In this document: piece by piece, positions 46,787 through 58,036 of the stretch | Layout of the letters: every line of letters begins with the position of its first letter | Numbering within the stretch: the first letter of the stretch is position 1 | DNA from: Ulota crispa | Lineage: Eukaryota; Streptophyta; Bryopsida; Orthotrichales; Orthotrichaceae | Length of the DNA stretch: 64,000 bases | NCBI GenBank assembly: GCA_963920765.1 | Contig: OY987250.1 | Span: 1,488,001-1,552,000, forward strand | Reading direction: 5' to 3' | Program-made: the position numbers and the translations under genes | Notes under the pieces: model-generated | What the model was told of the DNA's origin: nothing | The model's database searches: none | The model's input: the letters and a program-made list of their open reading frames with translations, nothing else

Positions 46787-49420
46787 AATATTTAATCCTA
46801 AATACTTTGGACAAGTACATGAAATTTGCTAATATTGGGAACTTATTAAATTGATGTGTGTTACTTGTATTGCTCCTTCATTTATAATTGATTTGCAAAT
46901 ACCAATATCATATTCTTTGAGAAGTATAGAACCACTTGGATTAGTGAGCTTTTGCATTTCAAATTATAAGCAAATCTTCTAATAATTGAAGAGGGGACCT
47001 CATGAAGCCTAACGCATCAATCTTTAAATATATGTGTCCTAGATTTTGTTTCAAGTGTAGGTGAAGAGATATGCTCAAGAAATGTTAACATATTGAACTA
47101 AGAGCAAATCACTTCAAAATCACAAGAGAAAGAGGGACTTAATGTTAATAAATTGTTGTAGTGATCTTGAGAATAAGCCTAAAGTTATAGAATTTGATGG
47201 ATCTAAACATGCAGTATTTAACGTGAGATTTTCATACAAAGATCAATGATACACTTATTGAGGATTTAATATTGCTCTTCACAAAGAAAAGCATTGAAAA
47301 ACTTACGCTTGTATAAGAAAACTAGATTGTGCATAATTTCAAACATTTAAATAATCATTGAATGATCTGAAGTGTATCAAGAGTTTCTAGATACAAACGG
47401 GATATTCATTAATTTGGGAATAACATGGGTCCCATTTTGTACTCCACCTCAATCCAAAATAGTTTCCTCAAACTATATTCAAAAGTATCAAGTTCAATTT
47501 GAGCCACTAAGATTTTTTCCCTCACAAATTCCTCCTCTTAGGTGAGGATAAGTGTACCAAAGGGGCTTGGTTTGGGGTGATCACTCCAATCTTCCCAAAT
47601 TTTCAAAAGTCCCAAATTAATGAATATCTCGTTTATAGTTCACTTTTCAAGGTAACAATCAATAATATAATTGAGACTCAATAATATGAATTACCAAACT
47701 TGAAATTTTTGCACTTGAACTTGTGATCATGGACACAGCTTCCATATACACTACAAAGTTCACAAATGGCAATTCTAAAGGGTTTGGAACAAAAGCAATT
47801 AAAGCCCAATTTTTTGTACCCATGTTTGTAATTGACCAAGTGCACTTTGCTTTGAAATTGTCTTCTACTGTATTTAGAAATCACATTTACGTGTGCAAAG
47901 AAATACTGAGTATTAAAAGGGCATTGGTTTTGTTACTTTTTTGCAAAAATTATGCTTTAACTAAACCATCAATTAAAGATTGATGTTTAGCAATTGGTCT
48001 TGCCATCTCATTGTCTTTAAATATCTTACAAGTCCAATTTTTTTACATATAATCCTCTTTGTATATAATCGCCCAATGCATAAGTAAGATTTACATTAGA
48101 TGTAATCAAACACTGATGTGCTTTTAGAGTTGAGTCTCAATTCTTGGTTTCACTTATAGTCAAAACAAATAAATCATAACAACTATCAATCTGATTGTAA
48201 TTTTCAATGGACCCTCGTTAAGTTCAATAATCTTTCTCACCTCATACCAAGAACATATTGATCTATACTACTAAGTGGGAGCCTAACCCTCAGTGATTCC
48301 ATGTCTTTTTCTAGAATCTTTTAAAATTTTTGGTGAAGGTTGAGGTAATAAAAGATGCTTTAGATATAGAACACCAAGCACCCTCCAACCATGCCCGTTT
48401 CCAAAACCTTCTAGAATTTTTTGGTGGAACTTTAAACAATAAAGGATGCCCCAAAAATAAAACACCAAACATCCTCCAACCAAGTTTTAGATAACCAACA
48501 AAACACCAATCACCCCCAACAAAGTATTATAAAATAGCATTGTGATGAAGGCAACTATTATTTCTTGTTTCAAATAACAACAATAATGACATTGCATCAA
48601 GGTTAGATTTTGATTTCCTATGAAATACATAAAGATTAGCATTTTTGAACATCAAAACAAAATTGTAACTGGTGAATCTTGAACTTTAAGGCTTCCAAAT
48701 GGCGCTACCCAAAAAAAACCAAATTGGCCATGCAAATTTTATGATAATTGTGAATGATGATGAGTATAGAATTTTTTGCTTTTTTTGGAGCCGCCCAAAA
48801 CCTCTAATGCAAATTGGCTACTTTTGGATACAAAATTAGGAAGCAGCCACTTAGGATGCTTTAGTGTTTATTGTTGTTACTTCAAAACTAATGGCCCCCC
48901 TTCCAAATCCATGACCATAGTTTCACAACTGAGCCTGCAATGCAACTATCAAACTACAAATACCTAATACAAAGAATTTTTTTAGCTTCAATTATTAACC
49001 AAAAATCAATTTGAATGAAAGAAAATTCAACGGTGAATGAATCCTAATTTTTATAACAAAGAGATTCCAATTGAATTAGTCCAAAAGCACTTTTAGATTT
49101 TGTTAAATGTCAAAATTTCAACAATAGGGCCCTTATTGCCCAAGGGAGTGCCCAAAGGACACCTTTTGCTCAACTTGATGCCCGTCTTTTCAATGTGGCA
49201 ACTTCTCATATGCTCGGTGACACTATTCATGACACTTTTCATGACACAAAATGTATGCTTGTGGGTAACCTTCCACCAAAAATAATTAGAATACGATATG
49301 GAGGAAGTTGAATTTGAATGATGAAACTAACTTCAGCACGCAGCTTTTCCAAAAAAAAAAGTTTCAAAATTTCCCAAATTTTATTGAACACCACAATCTG
49401 GTGCCTTGGGCATTTAGGGG
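46787..49420. other. Intergenic DNA downstream of the dynein gene
   Basis: The 3' UTR end is not identified. Repeats seen: 47400-47632, a foldback with GATATTCATTAATTTGGGA and its inverse; 48270-48540, the inverted copy of the unit pair at 22640. No coding region supported. Confidence 0.5.
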
Positions 49421-49747
49421 TTAATAGTTGATTACAGTGGTGCAAGTCCCAACTTGAAATTGTATAAGGTATGGATACATATTGGTAAATATTTGATCTC
49501 TGCATGTTTGGCTCTCGTGACCAACTTCCATGGAATTGTGGACATGACAAAGAGTTGTGGAACATGAAAGTATGCTGAAAAACAACAACAAAATTTGAAA
49601 TTGGGGATGATGTTTTGGCACGCTGAGTTTTCCAGAATCAGAAAACACTAATTCCATGTCCAATTCTAAAGCACCATAGAAATGAGAAGTGCCTTGTCCT
49701 CAAAGATCTCTCTCGCTTCATATTAACCCAAAAAAATTGTTAACCCT
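49421..49747. repeat. Right end of a further TTAA/CCC element, then unassigned DNA
   Basis: CCTTGGGCATTTAGGGG-TTAA ends at 49424 and matches the right end of the element at 40750. The left end was not found. The following 320 bp show nothing clear. Confidence 0.4.
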
Positions 49748-50401
49748 TTAACCCCTAAAGGACCCTGGAATTTCTTGAGCTTCTAAGAATTTGCTCTAAT
49801 TTGAACAAAAAGTCAACATTTTGATAAGTTGTATCAGTTCTTTTTGAAATGTAATCATGTAAAATCAAACTAGACATATTAGAGATCACATTAGAAAAAA
49901 AAACACAACAATATCTCTTATGGATTGAAAAATTATGATGTTTGATCATGAGGGTGTTAAAATTGTGAAAGTGATTTGAAGTTTTTCAATCTTCTTTTCA
50001 CATGTCAAATTTAAAAACTTTGTTACCAAAAAAACACAAGGTTAAAGGGCTTAACATGCATAACCCCAATCAATTTATGACTTCTCAAAATCTACTCTAC
50101 AAATTTTTTAAATGAATATCTAATGTGATTTTTCTCAAAGATCTAGTGTACTTGAGGCTCATTCCCAAGAGCCCTCAACACTATATAAAGTCAAGATTGC
50201 AATGAGCACCCGTGCACAAAATCTTGAATAGAAAAATCATAATCAATCATTTGCAAAATCAAACTGTTAAAGCTAAAACTAAACTTCAAAAAGAATTTTT
50301 CAAAAATATAAATGACTAAAAATAGTAATTTAGTAAGGATTTATTTAACTTCAAAAATTAGTTCAGTACACATTCTGTCCTCAAGGTCTTTTAGGGATTA
50401 A
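49748..50401. mobile_element. TTAA/CCC element 12
   Basis: TTAA-CCCCTAAAGGACC at the left, GGTCTTTTAGGGA-TTAA at the right; the interior is a close relative of 40750-41398. A second TTAA-CCC lies just outside at 49740. Confidence 0.72.
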
Positions 50402-50611
50402 AGATGAATACAAGAACCATTTAGTACTTGGAAAAGTGACTTTATGACAAATGACAAATGCCAAAAATTCCCCAAAAATCCTAGTTGACAAGTAATATGA
50501 CTGTGACTTAATTTGAAATTTACAACTCCAATAGGATTCATGTGCTACCAAAGTGCCTCATCCGTATACAACACTAGAGAGAATACAAAACAACATCCTT
50601 AAGAGGGTAAT
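50402..50611. repeat. ATGTTGC-type MITE
   Basis: Internal wording GGATTCATGTGCTACC and the end AACAACATCCTTAAGAGG match 5760-6004 and 25386-25605. Confidence 0.5.
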
Positions 50612-50814
50612 AGTCAGTTCTAGTGGTCTACGTCCCTCTTTGAAATTGCATAAGAAACCTATACAGAATTTGATCTCAACAGAATTGGCTGTAACACTTA
50701 AAGATCTCTCCATAATTCCATCCTGATAGACCACAAAACACACACTACTAAAACCATCCTCTACTGATTTAGCAATTTATGAGCAAAATGATGAGCATTG
50801 TAAAGATGAGCACC

Positions 50815-51910
50815 CTAGCGTCTGTGACAGGCCATTTCGTCTTTGTTCGGGAACATTCCCATCAGCCTTCCAATGGAGCACTTCAGTTGAGTAAAAGCAT
50901 GAGCTGGCTAAATCACTACAAATATTAATTCTTAAACCGGAAAATAGCCTTCAATTCACACACAATGCAATCACCGCAAAAGCTTAATAAAAGAGAGAGA
51001 TGGAACATTCTAAACCCGATCATGTCTCTCGTCGTTAACCCTAAATCCTAGAACAATAGCTAATTGCTTTTGAAACACTTGATTGGACTTCAGTTGAGTA
51101 GAAGCATGAGTTGGCTAAATCACTACAAATATTGACTCATTAGGAAAAATTTGAGTCCTCAAGAAGGCCCTTAAGAGATGTGCTTATAGAGAAATTTTTT
51201 GACCATTTCGAAGGTCAAATCTGACCTCTATCACGCAGTCAGATCATATGACACACTGTACTAACCACTAAAAAAAATGTAATATATATATATATATATT
51301 TATTGTTTTTTTTACTTCTGTTATGTAGCAGGCACGCATTCATAAGGGCCTTTTAGAGGGCTCAAAATTTTGCTAATGCTTAACCCCTAAATGCCCAAGG
51401 CACCAAATGGTAGTGTAAAAACCACCAAAATTTGATAACTCAGACATTTAGGGGTTAAAATGAAAAATGGCCTTCGGTATAGTTTATAGCGAATGATTGC
51501 ATAAGAAAGTATAGAATACATTGTGATAAAACAATGTGATAGCCAGAGAGGAGAAAAGTGGTCTTGTAGTATCACAATTGATATCTGCAATTTGCTCTAC
51601 TAAGAGGTCTTTCAGTGGAAAGCACACTCCTACGTGTTGGTTAAAATGTTCAGTGTGATGCAAAGAGAATTTTCTAGTTTAGTACAGAAAGTGAGATTTG
51701 GTTTTGACAAAATGGCAAGTGAATTAGGATTTGGGAGGGGGTTATGGAAAACTGGACTTGACTGACCAACATGGTAGCCAACAGGGAGAGAGGCGCCGGT
51801 CATGGCCGTGATGCGGATGTAGTCGTTGCAGCTAAAATTGGAGATGGTGGAGGAGGCCGTGGGGTTGCGCTCGATGATGGGAAACTTGGCTCATCCAGAA
51901 AGATTCCCAT
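50815..51910 (-). pseudogene. Plant/fungal-type complex I accessory subunit (NUXM/20.9 kDa-like), apparently broken
   Basis: Read on the minus strand. The first exon, 51910 to 51767, has a good start context (GCCATGG) after a CT-rich leader. It opens MGIFLDE, then needs a one-base shift to continue as AKFPIIERNP, NFSCNDYIRITAMTG, GYHV. This matches the N-terminal part of the plant mitochondrial complex I subunit I know as At4g16450-like and fungal NUXM (about 100 aa, two membrane helices, inner membrane arm). A TGA sits directly before GCC AAG in the coding frame. A final exon, 50880 to 50815, reads CSIGRLMGMFPNKDEM and ends TAG, matching the usual C-terminus (GRLMGFFPN). The middle exon (expected about 27 residues with a GGLIGLMGG-like helix) was not found in the 886-bp gap. 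Either a pseudogene, or a live gene with a sequencing error and an exon I failed to recognise. Confidence 0.68.
51380..51458. mobile_element. TTAA/CCC element 13, 79 bp, inside the complex I remnant
   Basis: TTAA-CCCCTAAATGCCC at the left, CAGACATTTAGGGG-TTAA at the right; exactly 79 bp like 35767-35845, with an inner CACCAAA / TTTGATA core. Confidence 0.72.
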
Positions 51911-52138
51911 GGCGGAAGCCACAGAGTGTGCTGTGCGAGTGAGGGGATTGTAAGTAGAAAGAGAGATTGTGAAGAAATTGCAAAAAGAGAGGCAAGTTCA
52001 AATGCAAGCGGCGAATTTGTCGAAGGTGAGGAATGCGCAATTTTGATAGCAAGAGAGCAAGAGTAGTGTTTTTTTTGGGCAATTTAAGGCCCAATTGCCT
52101 AAAAAAAAAAAAAAACTACAGTTTCAAGCCCATAGGAA

Positions 52139-53125
52139 AAAAAAGGGGGATTTTTTTTCAAAAAATGTCAGATTGCAGTAATGAAAATTGTGTTGCAACC
52201 TAGGCTTTCATAAAATCCTTATCAAATTGAAAATTGATGCCATCATTTTAAAATTATTTGAGTATTTTCATTTTTTTGAGGTGTTGCCTAATCCAATTCA
52301 ATACAATATTTAAATAATGGCAAGGATTATTTGGATGTTTTCAAAAAATGACCAATAAATATTTTTCACCTACAAAAAAACCCATGATGCTCCAAAAATC
52401 CATGCATCAGGGCCACTTTCAACTCCAACCAAAATAGGGACAAAACCAGCAGGCTACAAACCATTTTCAAAAAATGCCACCCAAGCATCGGTGAGGAAAC
52501 CAAAAAAAAACCCTGAGCGAGAGTGTTGTTGAGGGACGGAGACGATGTGGAGCCTGTGCCCGTGAGCTTCACGGGCATAGGCGTACAACTGAAACAATTA
52601 TGTATCAGCGGACGCCTCCATCTTCCCCGGTTGCTCCATCTTTCCCCTTGCAGTGTAATAAGCTCCATTTTGCTAACAAGGTAAATAAATAACTATTCCC
52701 AGCTTTGGAGTCGGTCAATATTGTCTCTTTGAGGCACCAAAGGCTAATTGAGGATTTTTGAATCCAAATACAAGTTTAAAATTTCCATGTTTGGCCAACT
52801 ACGGTAAATTTTAAAATTTAAATTTTAGAGTTCTTTCTTGGGGGAGAACTAAAAATTTCAAAATTTCAAAATGGGGACTACTGTGGTGAATTTCTAAATT
52901 TCAAAAGTCTTTTTTGAGGAATTTTTTAAAACTTTTTTCACTTTGTGCGTGTAGAATATTGAAAAGCCTTAATATATATTTAATTATTCAATATAATTAA
53001 TCAGCAGCTACGAATTTGAAAAATAGTATTCTACTTTATTTTTTGTTTTTTTCATTTTATTTTTATTTTCTACACAATATTATAATCGATTCAACCCGCT
53101 TTTATTTTCAAAAATAATCTATACC
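52139..53125. other. Intergenic, with an unexplained GC-richer patch
   Basis: 52480-52670 is GC-richer than its surroundings and open on the minus strand, but the translation is not recognisable and I do not call a gene. The rest is AT-rich. Confidence 0.4.
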
Positions 53126-54065
53126 TTAACCCCTAAAGGACCAAGTCCTTTTTTCTGCCAAAATCACTGAAAACTGCCACTTTTAGGAGGTTTTGTAAAA
53201 AGGGATTTTATGTTTTGTTTTTGTGAAATCCAACTATAGGATCTTGTTCCAGACTGGAAGAGGTACTTGTGGGAAAAAAATCAGCTCATTCCAAATGGAG
53301 AGGAGTGAGATGTTTACATCTAAAGTGAAAAAAAAAAGTTTTTTTCCATGCTACCCAAAAATTTTAGAAGCCTTTAACCACTCTTATAACAAAAAAATTG
53401 CTCTACCTAAAGTTGCGCTTTATTTGTTTCATGTAGGAGATTAAGTTAGGTATGTGTGGGAGAATTTTCTAATCAATTGGAACTTTACACGACATGGGAA
53501 AATAGTAAGCAAAAAGAAGTAGAGAATGAGTCAAATCACTAAATTGTTAAGAATTTAATATTGGAAATGAAAAATGCTAATCCCAATGGTGATAATGTTG
53601 TGATAAACAATCTACTTCCTTTGGTTTACTTTTTTTTTTCCAAAATATTAAAAATTGAATAAAATAAAGGACTTCAAAGTTTATTTTAGAGTAGAGATTC
53701 CATAACTACCTGCAAACAAAAACTCCTCATAACTTTCTTGTCATTGATTGAAATTGATTGATTCAAAGCTTCTCACCTATAAAAAAATCTAAAAAATCAA
53801 TTTCAATTTTTAATTTTTTAAAAAAGTAAATTTTAAAGAAGTTTTTGGGCTACCCGAGTGGGCAGTCCTCCCCAAATTTTCATAAATTCATGCATAACTT
53901 CTTCATCAAATGTCTGAATGAAGAAAAAATTAGATGCCCACCTAGATCTTGGAATTCCCCACCTTCAATAAAAGTTTCAAAAAATCACACAAAGTAGCTT
54001 AGCCATAGGTACATGCCCAAAGTCCAACCTGTCCCTCGAAGGAACAATGGTCCTTTAGGGGTTAA
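53126..54065. mobile_element. TTAA/CCC element 14
   Basis: TTAA-CCCCTAAAGGACC at the left, GGTCCTTTAGGGG-TTAA at the right, 940 bp. It is an inverted copy of the element at 54906 (for example AAAATCAGCTCATTCC against GGAATGAGCTGATTTT). Confidence 0.78.
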
Positions 54066-54905
54066 ATTAGGGTGTTTGTTTGTTTGGATGCTTAGATGTT
54101 TGTCACACTGAGATCTCCCGGACCATGTATCCCCCGGTTGCATGTTTGGTCCTATTGGAAAGCTCTTGGTAAGGAGGTGTACAAGGGCTTGGTTTTGTGG
54201 TATTTGGGCAAACGATGAGAAAGTTATTGAATTTCAAAGTTTTTTATGGATTAAAATTTTAGAAAATTACTAATTGGCCAAAAGACAAGTGTTGTGTAAA
54301 AATAGAATAGAGTACAAGTTTAACTAAAGTAAAATTTGGATGTCTACTTAAAAATAAAGCAGAGTACAAGTTTAATTGAAGTAAAGTACAAGTTTAACTA
54401 TGAGTGGCATGAGGAGATGGCATGGGGGCAAGGTTTAATTGTTGTGTTTGTTAGGGTAGAGCGACCTGCACCTTAGAATGCAGATAGGTAAGGAGAATTT
54501 AGCTAAAATTGGAACAAATGAATGATTAGCAAAAATTCATCCTAAAATTTACTAATATAAGCTTCTTTCATCCAAAATCTAGCAAACTAGATTTTGGTCA
54601 AGTACAAATTTGACACTGCATGGGGGGCATGGAAGTGGATAAAAATTATGCCAACAGCACAAGGCCACATTATTTTGTATTAGATGTTTATAGAAATAAT
54701 TGTCAAATTGAATATTTTTATTCATGATTGGATTTAAAACATATTAGTCAATGTTGATGTGACAACCATATTTCCAAGACAAATATGAATTGTAAGGAAC
54801 AGCATTGTGATTATTGACCAAAATGCCACGTGCCTCATAGCCACGACCAATGTTGTTCCTTTTGCGATACAATGAATATGTATCAACATCTACGGAAGTC
54901 AGCTA

Positions 54906-55834
54906 TTAACCCGGATTGTTGTCCTTTTGGGGGACAGGTGGAAGTTCGGGCATGTACCTTTGGATAAGCTACTTTGTGTGATTTTTTGAAACTTTTATTG
55001 AAGGTGGGGAATTCAAAAATCTACGCAGGCATTTAATTTTTCCTCATTCCGACAATTATTGAAGAAGTTAGGCAAGAATTTCTGAAAATTTGGGGAGGAC
55101 TGCCCGCTTAGGCAGCCCAAAAACTTTTTAAAATTTTAAATATTTTAAAATTAAAATTCAAAATTGGTTCTTTAGATTTTTTTATAGGTGAGAAGCTTTA
55201 AATCATTCAATGATCAATGAGATCAAAGTTATGAGGAGTTTTTGTTTGCAGGTAGTTATGGAATCTCTACTCTAAAATAAACTTTGAAGTCCTTTATTTT
55301 ATTCAATTTTTAATATTTTGGAAAAAAAAAAGTAAACCAAAGGAAGTAGATTGTTTATCACAACATTATCACCATTGGGATTAGCATTTTTCATTTCCAA
55401 TATTAAATTCTTAACAATTTAGTGATTTGACTCATTCTCTACTTCTTTTTGCTTACTATTTTTCCCATGTGTTGTGTAGTTCCAATTGATTAGAAAATTC
55501 TCCCACACATACCTAATTTGATCTCCTACATGGAAAAAAAAGTGCAACTTTGGGTAGAGCAATTTTTTTGTTATAAGAGTGGTCAAAGGCTTCTACAAAT
55601 TTGGGATAGCATGAAAAAAGACTTTTCTTTTCACTTTAGATGTAAATATCTCACTCATCTCCATCTGGAATGAGCTGATTTTTTTCCCACAAGTACCTAA
55701 TCTAGTCTAGAGCAAGATCCTACAATTGGATTTCTCAAATTTAAAAAAAAAAATTACCTTCTTACTAACCCTCCCAAAAGTGGCAATTTTGAGTAATTTT
55801 CACTAAAAAAAAGGCTCAGTCCTGTAGGGGTTAA
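54906..55834. mobile_element. TTAA/CCC element 15, inserted in the Helitron relic
   Basis: TTAA-CCCGGATTG at the left, CTGTAGGGG-TTAA at the right, 929 bp. Helitron coding homology stops at one TTAA and resumes at the other, so one TTAA is the duplicated target. Confidence 0.82.
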
Positions 55835-56987
55835 AAGGTTTTTGAATAACGCTTTAATAAATTTCCATCATACATGTTGAGTTGAGATTGCGAGTTCCAT
55901 ATAGACTGTGCATCATTGTCCTCAATATTGTATCAAATAAAATAGTGTCTTCTCTTGGTCAGAAAACGCTGTGCAAACAATGCAATATACAATTGTTACA
56001 TCAATTATTTTTTCTTCTTCTACAAAAAATATTAAAAAATGCATATGTAGCAATCCACGCTTTTGAAACTCTATTGTATAGATGTAAGCTATTACTCAGC
56101 TAAATACATTGTCATACACAATATTTTGAAGCAAGGCTTGTGATTTGAATAAAAAAACACGGGCCACCAAATTGGGTCAATCAAACATCTTTTGATGTGG
56201 TAATAATGTGTTTTTAATTTCAGACCATTTGGCATTTACTATCATAGTCCCAAATATATCAGGATGTTTGAAGTGTTGAGTAATTACCATAGAATGTTGA
56301 AAATTTTCAAACATGTTGCGAGCACTATCTTAAAATAATAAAGACAATATAACTTGTTGACAAAATATTTTGAAGGCCTATTTCTTCATTGGCAATAACT
56401 CTAATTGTGTTAGCAAGTCCCTAATTCACATACACTTTTACTGTACCTTGAATTATTCAGTGTATCCACTACAAATGGGTTTGTTTTGTGATTGCCCATG
56501 CATCCACAATAAACTCATGGAGTAATTTTTCTCCATGTAATACTGTAAAAAATTCATTGTTCCGTGGAAACAATCTATAGGCGAGTGTATAGGAAAAATT
56601 CCATTTGAGTGACATATGATTGTCGTGCTCTTTTACAATATGAGGAATATTTGAATGCCAACCAAGTTCTCTATAAGGAAAGAATAACACATAATGCAAT
56701 GGTAGATATGTGGGATGACACTCATTTATATGTTGAAGCGCTCCTCCATGTAAACATATAACAATGTCACGGGTGAAACACCCCCGTCTTTTAGCAAAAT
56801 CAAAGCTATCTCATCAATTTATGGAAAATCGTAACTTCTAATTTGTTTAATAGGCTCAAAATCTAAATGCATTGTCAAATCTGAGTTATTAATTTTGTGT
56901 TTACGTTCTTTGCATAGAATCTCATATGCTTGTTTCATAAGTGGAACAAAGTTGTTGTATTCCAATAACATTTGTTGTAATGCCAAC

Positions 56988-56988
<1 letters not shown>

Positions 56989-57043
<55 letters not shown>
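56989..57043 (+). repeat. (AT)n microsatellite inside the Helitron relic
   Basis: About 27 AT units, at the point where Rep proteins read a Tyr/Ile-rich LYIYD-like string, so it probably grew from coding TAT/ATA. Confidence 0.85.
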
Positions 57044-57048
<5 letters not shown>

Positions 57049-57440
57049 GCAAATATTGGTCTTTCGTTTGGTTCAAGTAGAAGAACGCCACACCTATGAG
57101 CTAATTTTCCATGAATGCAAAAAAAGAAGGGTCCACAACCCAAAGTATGATCTTTACTGACACCCACTAAAGTAAAAGCAAAGGTGTTGTAATGTTGTAT
57201 GTATTTACAAAATTATATTGCTTTTGTATTATCTTTCATAATTAAATATAGTAGAGGAGCTAGTGGATCTTGAAATATTGATTGAACAATTTTATCTTTA
57301 TGACAACATATTCCAAAAAGAAGGCACACATTGGTACTAATAATATGTTTCTCTCAAATCCAATGCAATGCATCACAATGTCAACAAATAACATCCATAG
57401 CTCCCAGATTATGACACACTCCTAACTCAATTATAAGAAC

Positions 57441-57984
57441 TCATTGTCTAGCTCCAAATTGTTAAATTCAAAAAAAACTTGCACTTTTTCAAACAAATTT
57501 TTCAATTTTATTTTATATATCGACTCTTAGCAACTTTGAGTTTACTCTATTATAAAGGTTGCAGTCTTAGAACATGGTTGTTCATATGTATTTTGTGTGA
57601 AAAGTGTGGGACAGCTATGGAACTCAAACATGATAATACATAGGTTTGGTTCTATTAGAGATGGCCCTCGGCAAGCGAGAGAATGTGTTTTTGGCAACAA
57701 TTGTTGTATTGCTATGGGAAGTAGCGAGCTTGTTTAGGGGCAAAGGAGGAGCTTCTGGTTGTGGAGAGAGCAAGTTTTCCCCAAGGGTTTGTAGAAGGCA
57801 AAGGAGGAGTTTCTAGTTGTAGAGAGAGCAAGCTTTCCCAAGGGATTTGTATTTGGGACCGTTGCTTACTAGATATTAATATTTTAGAAAAATAAAAAAG
57901 TAAAAATAAAACAACTCAAGATCCTTAATATCAAATTTTCAAGATAAAAAAAATTTATTGGGAAATTTGGCTTTCTCCCCTCTA

Positions 57985-58036
<52 letters not shown>

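Larger units (their letters stand above)
54760..57440 (-). pseudogene. Helitron Rep (HUH replication initiator) relic, split by element 15
   Basis: Decayed Rep part of an autonomous plant-type Helitron, a rolling-circle transposon. Minus-strand fragments in the proper order: LGAMDVIC and CDALHW near 57400; HYNTFAFTLVGVSKD near 57190; RCGVLLLEPNERPIFADVY near 57090; LHGGALQHINECHPTYL near 56730; FFPYRELGWHSNIPH near 56650; ITQHFKHPDIFGTMIVNAKW near 56250; then the EFQKRGLLHMHFLIFF block near 56040, which carries the HUH-type H-x-H pair expected of Rep; MMHSLYGTRN near 55890. After the 929-bp insertion at 54906-55834 homology resumes with DVDTYSLYRKRN and NNHNAVPYNSYLSWKYGCHIN, ending near 54780. 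Many stops and frameshifts; an (AT)n tract expands inside the frame at 56989-57043. No helicase part was recognised. Confidence 0.82.

Noticed and set aside
51771..51953. + strand open frame with Gly/Asp/Arg-rich product
   Set aside because: It is the antisense of the complex I first exon, whose minus-strand translation has real homology.
52366..52668. 100-codon open frame on the minus strand in a GC-richer patch
   Set aside because: No recognisable domain, and no homology in the other frames by eye. It may be a decayed exon, but I cannot support a gene call.
8853..55834. TTTAGGG words at element ends as interstitial telomere repeats
   Set aside because: They occur singly, always as part of the GGGG-TTAA element end, not in arrays.
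56895..57167. Proteins with IYIYIY runs near 57000
   Set aside because: The run is an (AT)n microsatellite; flanking pieces are Helitron Rep fragments, not an independent gene.
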